Below are positions 57,222 to 64,000 of a stretch of DNA of 64,000 nucleotides, one piece after another (the stretch's first letter is position 1; the number at the start of each line of letters is the position of its first letter). The notes under the pieces were generated by a model that did no database searches, had not been told where the DNA came from, and worked only from the letters and a program-made list of their open reading frames with translations. Origin of the DNA: Solen grandis (Eukaryota; Mollusca; Bivalvia; Adapedonta; Solenidae). The translations under genes and the position numbers were made by a program. Location: positions 68,238,840-68,302,839 of the forward strand of contig CM037777.1 of NCBI GenBank assembly GCA_021229015.1, in the 5' to 3' direction.

Positions 57222-57303
57222 TCCGGCTGTGACTCGAACCCACACCCTTTTTCAACGCCGTTTGCATGGCGATCTAGCCTGACTATTTTACCCACTGCAC
57301 TAA
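57222..57303 (-). mobile_element. tRNA-like SINE head
   Basis: On the minus strand: GCAGTGGGTAAAATAGTCAG (box-A-like) and GTGGGTTCGAGTCACAG (box B). Stems do not pair as a tRNA. Confidence 0.5.
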
Positions 57304-57344
57304 TGAGTACGGTGGCATAAAGGTGACATGGAAGATATTTTTTA

Positions 57345-57540
57345 TTTACGTGCGCACGTAGTAGCTTTATGTGCGCACGTAGTAGCTTTTACGTGCGCAT
57401 GTAATAGCTATTACGTGCGCACGTAGTAGCTATTACGTGCGCACGTAGTAGCTACGAGTATTACGTGCGCACGTATAGTAGCTCTTCGTGCGTACGTAGT
57501 AGTTATAACGTGCGCACGTAGTAGTTTTACACTAGTTTTG
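57345..57540. repeat. Array of ACGTGCGCACGT-AGTAGCT units, left arm
   Basis: About eight ~21-22-base units, each a 12-base perfect palindrome (ACGTGCGCACGT or a one-base variant) followed by AGTAGCTATT or similar. Confidence 0.85.
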
Positions 57541-57671
57541 CAGTTTTCTACAGCTTTAAATTTAAAAATAAATCGCACAGGTATTCCCCAAGATGCCTAG
57601 TCCAACCGGAACTACACCCTTATAACGGCCCTGGCAAAGCGGCAAGCCGATTGCATTATTACTGCCTGTAT

Positions 57672-57672
<1 letters not shown>

Positions 57673-57704
<32 letters not shown>
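57673..57704. repeat. Poly-T tract (32 T)
   Basis: Homopolymer inside the foldback element. Confidence 0.9.
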
Positions 57705-57708
<4 letters not shown>

Positions 57709-58149
57709 ACGCCCCCTAACCCGAACTCCTGGATCCAGCTCTGTATGTCACTAGGGATGTTTAAGGTTGTAGGATCACTTTAAACAATACTAACATCTGT
57801 TGAAGTAAATACTAGTAAAATGAAACTTTTAATAAAATTTACAAAAGGAAATGACTTGCATATTGTCGCAATCAGAACAATAAAATTATATGAGGCATTT
57901 AATACAACAGACATTATACAATGTTTACAGTCTTAGTTTGCTAGCACTTTTCACAAATGCTCGAAAAAGAGAAATAGTAAATAGCAGCTTTTGTAAACTA
58001 GATTTTACACAACCTACAATCAACTTATAAAATGAAATGGGTGACTATTACACTGTTGTTAGCAAAAATAAGTATATTGGGACTGGTGAAGTAGTAAAAA
58101 TGCCCCCTCGTTTTTTTGCATATCATATATTTTCCTGGTATAATTGCAC

Positions 58150-58400
58150 CATTAATTAATATAAAATAGTGGCATCAAGGAGACATGGAAGATAACTTCT
58201 ATATCACGCCCCATGCAATAACCACTGTGTTCGCATGCAGTAGCTTTCGCATGTGCATGCAGTAGCTACAATGTTCACATGCAATAGTTATTGCGTTTGC
58301 ACGTGGTAAATAAGGTTATCGTATGATTAGACATAGTTATCACTTGTGCAAGTGATAGCTACTGCGTATGCATCCAGAAGCTATCAAGTTATCATTATAT
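58150..58400. repeat. Diverged inner copy of the foldback terminus and array
   Basis: GTGGCATCAAGGAGACATGG then AAGATAACTT, followed by degenerate units such as TTCGCATGCAGTAGCT and GCATGTGCATGCAGTAGCT. It is an older insertion or duplication of the same family. Confidence 0.65.
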
Positions 58401-59236
58401 ATAAATCCATTTTATGCCACCAAAGTTTAAAGTTCCAAAAAGATTGCTTATTAGTTTAAGCATATATTTAATTAAAAAAGTTCTTTGTCAGTGGTTCTTG
58501 GATTTGGCCATTACTTGAACCGTGTAAGGCTATGACAGATTCTTGCCCAAATTGGTGTTTGAACTCACAAAATTCAGTCCCATTGTCATATAATGGTAAC
58601 CTACGACTGGACCTCACTGCCCTAATGCTTGATAAATGAAACTGATAGAGTCTGAAACTGTAAAATTGTCATTTTAATATGATTAAATTTAGCTGAGGCC
58701 TTGTAGTCATAAACATTGCTTCTAATTAAGTGAGTTAAAATGATGTGAATGAACGAGGAGAGAATATAAAGTGAAAATTCAGCTTCAATAATTCAAAGGA
58801 AATAATTCTAAGACTTACAGATCAGATATACCAATATTCATTTAAATATTAAGCCATAAACACTGATTTCAAATATTTTATCTCATGGACATTAACATTG
58901 TCTTGAAGTTAAATCTAGATTTGTTAAAAAATAAAGATCTTAGAGTGAAAAAAAAAAGTGTGTTTGAGTGATTCAAACTCAGGTGATGTTTCACTTTGAT
59001 ATCCAGACATTTGTTCAAGAAATATTATGTTAAATTACTTTTCATCTTGATAAAATATCCATGCTAATCCAAATCCTGGTGAATTTGAAATCCCAAACAC
59101 CATAGGGGATTTGAACTGTTCATATTCTTTAAAAAAAACAAACAGGCAAAAGCAAAAGCATGCCGCAGGTATTTCCTTTGGGATATATCTCCCCATGCAA
59201 GAATGTAATTGATGGTAATGAATTAAAACCAAGTGT

Positions 59237-59460
59237 AGGGACGCGATAACTACTGCGTGCGAACGTGATAACTACTGCGTGCGAACGAACGTGATAACTA
59301 CTGCGTGCGAACGTGATAACTATTACGTGCGCACGTATTAGCTACTGCGTGCGAACGTGATAACTATTACGTGCGCACGTATTAGCTACTACGTGCGCAC
59401 GTAATAGCTACTATGTGCGCACGTTAAAACTACGTGCAACGTGCGCACGTAATATAAAAA
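59237..59460. repeat. Array of ACGTGCGCACGT-type units, right arm
   Basis: About ten units alternating TGCGTGCGAACGTGATAACT with ACGTGCGCACGTATTAGCTA, in inverse orientation to the left array. Confidence 0.85.
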
Positions 59461-60074
59461 ATATCTTCCGTGTCCCCTTTGTGCCACCGTAAATGAGCCA
59501 TACAGAAGAAATTTAATCTATATATTGTTGCCTGTTGCTGGAAATTCCAGCCAGTCATTGTTTCAAAATATCTCAGAATGAGGTGCGATTTTTTTTTTCG
59601 CTCGCGTACTTCCTTTTTTATTACAGTTTATTTAAAACGTTATCTCCAGCATCGATTATTTTAATTCAGTTTCGCCTTCCATAACGCATTCGTACTGAAA
59701 TAAGTAAGAAAAATATCACCATTTAGTGATAAGAAAGAAAACAAAATTTAGAACTATTTTTCTGCGTAGAAAAAAAAAAGGAATTCTATAAAATATAGAT
59801 GCCTGAATATAGCCCCAAACTGTTGTCCGAGTCAACATGTGTGCCACCATAGAGCAGCGTTGGAAGCATCCCTTTACAAACATCTTAAAATGCTGTCTTT
59901 TTTACATGCTGGTTCCCAATGAATTTCTGCGTTAAGTAAAGAAGCAAGTACCAGTAGAGCAGCGAAATGAATATTACATCATTTTCCTGCAATAACGGAG
60001 AATCACGCCAGCAACAATAGTTCTTCGGCCCGGTTCATTGACGCTTGCGTCAAAAATTTTCTTGTTAGTAATTG

Positions 60075-60196
60075 ATAGGTGTCTCGTATAAAGAGTATAC
60101 ACAATATTTCCGAAACTGATTTGACCTTCTCAAAATGTGTATTTAAGCAGTGGGCATGGGTGGAGAATATTTTGAAGGACAGAGCAAGTTAAAATG
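60075..60196 (+). pseudogene. Mariner-like transposase, C-terminal end
   Basis: Across frames it reads a 'W-I-D-R-L-K-x-C-I' type stretch followed by 'GGEYFEGQSKLK' with a stop at about 60194, the usual end of these transposases. This piece and the right inverted repeat 40 bases downstream show that 54 kb and 60 kb belong to one element. Confidence 0.65.
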
Positions 60197-60259
60197 ATCA
60201 AACTTTTCGCTGTTTAGGAGAACTGATGCAAGTGACATTATTTTTGGAACATCCCATAA

Positions 60260-60995
60260 CTAAAATCTATGTGATTTTTTGAAATTCGGCATTTCTAACT
60301 ATAGCGTATTAACTAATAGAATGTGCAAATGTACAAACATTTTGAATGAATTAAACACATTTATTGATGAAAAAGACATAGATATTATAATTAATAAAGA
60401 TGCTTTGCTATAAATAAACCAAAACCGTAAACATAGTCATTGTGCAAAGGTCAATACAATCTGAGCCAAAATTAAAAAAAAAAAAAAAATAGGAAGAAAG
60501 GGGGGGGGGACGTCTATGAATATTTGGTAAAAAGAAATTATTCTGCATGAAATCATTTTTGAAAAACTGAAACACAATAAACCACATAAACATTTTTGTG
60601 CAAATCTATAAATGACTATTCACCCATTCTTGCTTTTTTCAACACAATATTATAAAAATGTATACATAAAAAAGAATAACGAACGTGCAAGCCAAATATT
60701 TGTAAATGTATATAACTGAATAAAAAAGGATATATGAATGTAAGATATGAGAGAGAAAAAGAGCGAGCGAGTGAGAATACTAGAGGAAAAATAAAGTACT
60801 AAAGAAAAGTAGAGATGTTAATCTCTAATAGGTTTTTTTTCAACATTGACTACGTTGTATTTCAAACTTGTTTTTATGTGAAGTATAAATAGCATAAATA
60901 CCCTTTTATTTAACTGTGGAAAAAATTGATACAAAACATACAAAATGAAATACACAAAGCTGATGTACTGTTATATAGGTATAGGTAATATAAAC
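60260..60995. other. AT-rich, nothing recognised
   Basis: Low-complexity A-rich and GA-rich stretches only. Confidence 0.4.
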
Positions 60996-60998
60996 AAT

Positions 60999-61978
60999 TG
61001 GGTCAAGATGGCCGTGTGTCGCTCAACTGAATAAGATTGTTGTTAAAAACATAGTAATGCACACTGTTGGTCCAACTCAGGAACCACCAAAAAGGATTTG
61101 TATAAATTGTAAGAACTTGTTTTCTGATCATTTTAAACGATAAAATATAATTCGACTGAACGATACCAGCTAGGTTATATAGATTGATACTAGCCACATC
61201 CATAAACAAACTCGTACTTGTGATCCAAATTCGAAGATCAAATCTTACAAAAATGTTAATAGGTTTTGGTCTAGGTCATTAAAGTGTCAAAGTTTAATTC
61301 CACACACTAAACATTATGGCCATAACTTAAAAATTCAAAAGTAGGTCACTGGGTCATTCTCAAGGTAATCCTGTAGTCCAAATTTGGGAATGAAAATAAA
61401 ATATTGTTTGATTTTTTTTTATTTTGGGCGGGGGTGGGGGCGGATATGATTATACCTGGTCGAGTGTTAGCCGAAGTCAATCCAGTAATGCATTTAAGAT
61501 ATGAATATCTAACTTCAAGGCCTTGTTGTATCTGATTAGATGATTTTAATTTTTCCAATTTACAAGTCTTTGTAAATTTGAGTGACCCCTTAGAAAAGGC
61601 CAGTTTTGACCTCAGGATCATGATTTGAACAAAGTCACTAGGCCATTTTACACACCAAATATTTAAATTTCAGGTCTTGTGGTTTCTGGCAAGAAACTTT
61701 TTAATGTTTTCCTATGTAAGAGTATATAAAATAAAGTGACAATGAAGACAATGTTACAGGCAAACTATCTAAGCTCTTGGCCCTGCGGTTTCTGACAAGA
61801 AGATTTTTAAAGATATCACTTTCAAATTCTACTTATAGCTACTGTCACCCAGATATGGACTGGAACCATTTGGTAGAGCTTCATGCAAGGAACATCGCAA
61901 GATGTCGTTTGAAACAATTGTGGAAGACGGACGGACGACCTAAAGCTGACATGACCACTACGTGCTCCTGTGAGTTAA
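60999..61978 (+). repeat. AGGGCCATGATGGCCCT dispersed repeat, copy 3, degenerate
   Basis: The left end GGGTCAAGATGGCCGTGTGT then CGCTCAACTGA and the right end GACCACTACGTGCTCCTGTG then AGTTAAC keep the pattern of the two better copies. The interior has GGTCACTGGGTCATTCTCAAGG and GACGGACGGACGACC. Confidence 0.55.
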
Positions 61979-61979
61979 C

Positions 61980-63090
61980 AGTCATACAATTATATAATTT
62001 CCATAGAACATCTTAAACTTCTATACTTTTTTGTAACATTGTTTTACCGTTCAAATAATCCTACCAAAGTAATTAAGACCAAAGAAATAATCTCCGATAT
62101 GGTGTGTTTACGGAACAGTTCGACTGTAATTTGGAAACACAAATTATTTATATCAAAATATTTATGTAAACACAACAGTAAATCCTCATTCATCCAATGA
62201 CATGAGTAAGTTTTACATAAGAACGAAAAAAGCACGCATGTTCCATTTAAAATATGTCCTAAATTACTTTCATATACTAGGATAAACATATAGACTGGTC
62301 TTTAAAATATCTAGTTTGAAAAATACTTTTATCTTAATAGCTGATGAAATATCAGTGACATAATTAGAATATATCACAATGTGAGTGAAATAGATCTGCC
62401 TGAAGTATTTTTTTTATTTTTATAGGGTATGTATATGAGTCTGTAGTAATAGTTAGCATAAAAGAAAAATGTCTTGAGTAAATATGGATTATATCTTACC
62501 TCAAAGTGATGAACTTTTCACGATTTAACTAACGCTACCCGCTCGAGAAAATATCAAAGTTGTATCACCTCTCGGTGAGATATGTTCCATATTAACTCTA
62601 AACAAGCAAATATCCTGTATATATATTTTTTAATAATTAGTTTCTTTTCTATGTTTAATGTATTCTTACAGACGGTTTATCACATACTTAGTCTATCATC
62701 TGATTAACGGTACCTTTAATTCTTACACAACATAAGCAGTTATTCTAGCGAGCAGTATGGCATACAATGTACATAACGTTTATCCGTAAACGGTTATATA
62801 ACTATTTTACCAATTTAGACAATCATAGAAATAATCACTTCGATATATGTTCTTTTTTTTCTCTTTTACATGAATATCCAACATGACTTGGTTATCTTTT
62901 TCTTGGTAGTTCCCGATATGAAATGGGAACAGATTTTGTTTAAGATAATTTTTGCTATTAATATTCTTTTACGATTTAGCGCAAACTGTCAAACGATTTA
63001 GCCAATCCTAAAGGTATAGGATGAATAGATACATACTCTGACGACGAAGTACATTTAAAAAGCAGGCATGTCTACTTTGATAAACCGCAT
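61980..63090. other. Downstream flank of the transmembrane-protein gene, no exon recognised
   Basis: AT-rich. It may hold the 3' UTR of the minus-strand gene ending at 63097. Confidence 0.35.
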
Positions 63091-63096
63091 TTCCAA

Positions 63097-63304
63097 CTAT
63101 TGACGTTTAGGGTCAAAACGCATGTTCCTATACGATGGATCAGTCCGAGGTGTGCTTGGTATATATATGCGTCTCCATACGCCAGCGCCCTTGTAAAGCA
63201 GAACTTCGTTTTTCCTTTTATGTGCACGCTTTTCCTCTCGTCTATCGATGCTATCAAAACACATTTGTATATATTCTTTTTGCATTTTTAACGACTGTAT
63301 TCTA
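63097..63304 (-). CDS. Cytoplasmic-tail exon with stop
   Basis: The split codon GT|T from the previous exon keeps the frame open through 69 codons to TAG. The acceptor's pyrimidine tract is weak, so the exon start could differ; ATACAG|TCG at 63294 is an alternative but gives an early stop with this phase. Confidence 0.42.
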
Positions 63305-63641
63305 CTAACATTAATCAATGATTTTATTAGAATTTACAACAATTCATAGTGGGAGAGAAATGCTTATTTAATCTGTTTTGAGATTACTGACAATATAAAT
63401 GAAAAACTACATTCATTATAACGAATACTGGCTTACGAAAGGAAATAAGTCAAACTTAGTTTTCTTCGCCTCCTCTATAGATTAAGGTAACAGAAGTACA
63501 GAATCCCTAATTTAAAACAAAGAATGATAATAACAGTTACTTACACTTTCTTTGTCATTGCAAGTATAAGTACAACAAGAGCAAACACACCAACTATTCC
63601 AACAGGTAACCCTACAATTAGGCCCAATGGTGTATATGTAT
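63097..63641 (-). CDS. C-terminal part of a single-pass membrane protein, two exons
   Basis: Exon 63545-63641 (acceptor gttttgtttcag|ATACAT, donor AAAGT|GTAAGT, phase 2 out) encodes 'YTPLGLIVGLPVGIVGVFAL' then 'VVLILAMTKK': a Gly/Val/Leu-rich transmembrane helix followed by stop-transfer lysines. Exon 63097-63304 (acceptor gattaatgttag|TAG) joins in phase and encodes a charged cytoplasmic tail ('FDSIDRREEKRAHKRK', 'YKGAGVWRRIYIPSTPRTDP', ending 'RFDPKRQ' and a stop at 63097-63099). This is the layout of a type I receptor or adhesion protein; the ectodomain would lie beyond the right edge. Tail Tyr and Ser/Thr-Pro sites could be phosphorylated, but no ITAM or known motif was identified. The family is unknown. 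Confidence 0.45.
63545..63641 (-). CDS. Transmembrane exon
   Basis: 97 bases, 31 full codons plus split codons at both ends. Splice sites are strong on both sides and the peptide is an uninterrupted 24-residue hydrophobic helix, which is unlikely by chance together. Confidence 0.5.
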
Positions 63642-64000
63642 CTGAAACAAAACGTAGTATCAGAATTAAAACGAAACATGCAAATATAGTCACACATATT
63701 AGTCAGAACGATATGTACATGTATGTCCATTCTTAATATTTTGAAATAAAACAATTAAAATTTTTATCAGATCACGTGTAGAGGAAAACGTAATCATGAA
63801 ATAATGGTTTAAACAAATTTTATTTCATATTTGACCACAAATTTGGACCACAAGTTCTATCCAACTAAATTACGGCCCTTCCCCTAGCCTAATACAATTT
63901 CTAATATTGCAATTATGATGTGCCTTAGAAAATAACTAATATATGTAAAATAAAAATCACTTTAAGAATATATGATAAAAATATATCAACATAAATATGT

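Larger units (their letters stand above)
57305..59508. mobile_element. Foldback element with palindrome-array arms
   Basis: The left terminus CGGTGGCATAAAGGTGACAT then GGAAGATATTTTTTAT is mirrored at the right end (59455-59500, ending TGCCACCGTAAATGAG). Inside each terminus is an array of ACGTGCGCACGT palindromes (57345-57540; 59237-59460). The interior has no recognised gene and includes a diverged inner copy (58150-58400) and poly-T. The ~2.2 kb element sits within the split mariner. Confidence 0.75.
54012..60258 (+). mobile_element. Mariner-like transposon, decayed, split by ~4 kb of nested insertions
   Basis: The left end TACAAGGGGTGTTCCAAAAA (54012) is mirrored by the right end TTTTTGGAACATCCCATA (to 60258), with TA at both edges. 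Transposase pieces lie inside in the same orientation (54648-56060 and about 60075-60196). A SINE-A scrap (54495-54535) and a large block (about 56060-60070) have inserted. Confidence 0.75.

Noticed and set aside
61777..62016. 79-codon plus-strand frame
   Set aside because: It spans the right end of the third AGGGCCATGATGGCCCT repeat copy, so the frame is a chance product of repeat sequence.

Overview
The window reads as nuclear DNA of a bivalve mollusc. It is AT-rich, genes are sparse and split by introns, and most of the sequence is transposable elements and tandem repeats. The origin is inferred from repeat types I recognise from clam-like genomes (the 'AGGGCCATGATGGCCCT' repeat, the 'TTTGGGTTTAACG' SINE, the 'AAGTCCCCTACCGG' MITE) and from a TIR-STING gene, an architecture known from oysters. 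I cannot name the species.

Host genes are few and all on the minus strand. (1) At 4996-8053 there are three exons whose splice sites join in frame into a 311-residue GNAT acetyltransferase of the NAT16 / histidine N-acetyltransferase type. (2) At 22732-24915 there are two exons, a TIR domain spliced in phase to the first helix of a STING domain: a TIR-STING innate-immunity gene. Its remaining STING exons were not found and may be lost at the 100-N assembly gap (18177-18276), which interrupts a 34-bp satellite. (3) At 63097-63641 two exons encode a transmembrane helix and a basic cytoplasmic tail of an unidentified membrane protein whose ectodomain lies off the right edge. (4) A tiny ATG-plus-donor exon candidate sits at 53017-53043.

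Layout: 0-0.6 kb transposase fragment and hairpin; 1-4.8 kb SINE and simple repeats; 5-8.1 kb acetyltransferase; 8.4-12.9 kb degenerate repeats, SINEs and a LINE 3' end; 13 kb a cluster of TGACGTC sites next to a splice donor; 14.6-18.2 kb pyrimidine-rich minisatellite and the 34-bp satellite; 18.3-24.2 kb dispersed repeats around the STING exon; 24.4-26.8 kb TIR exon, a MITE with target-site duplication and a possible 5' exon; 27.8-40 kb four same-strand LINE copies; 40.4-44 kb SINEs and a tyrosine-recombinase-type retroelement fragment; 44.3-49.2 kb a nearly intact CR1-like LINE flanked by a 14-bp target-site duplication and carrying a 2A-like motif; 49-54 kb repeats and an inverted duplication; 54.0-60.3 kb a decayed mariner split by other elements, including a foldback element with arrays of ACGTGCGCACGT palindromes; 61-64 kb a degenerate repeat and the transmembrane exons.

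The host genes do not form an operon or evident pathway. The elements are nested, so insertion order can be read: mariner before the foldback, a ~140-bp tandem repeat before the MITE inside it, and a SINE tail as the likely source of the satellite. All calls are by eye, without searches.
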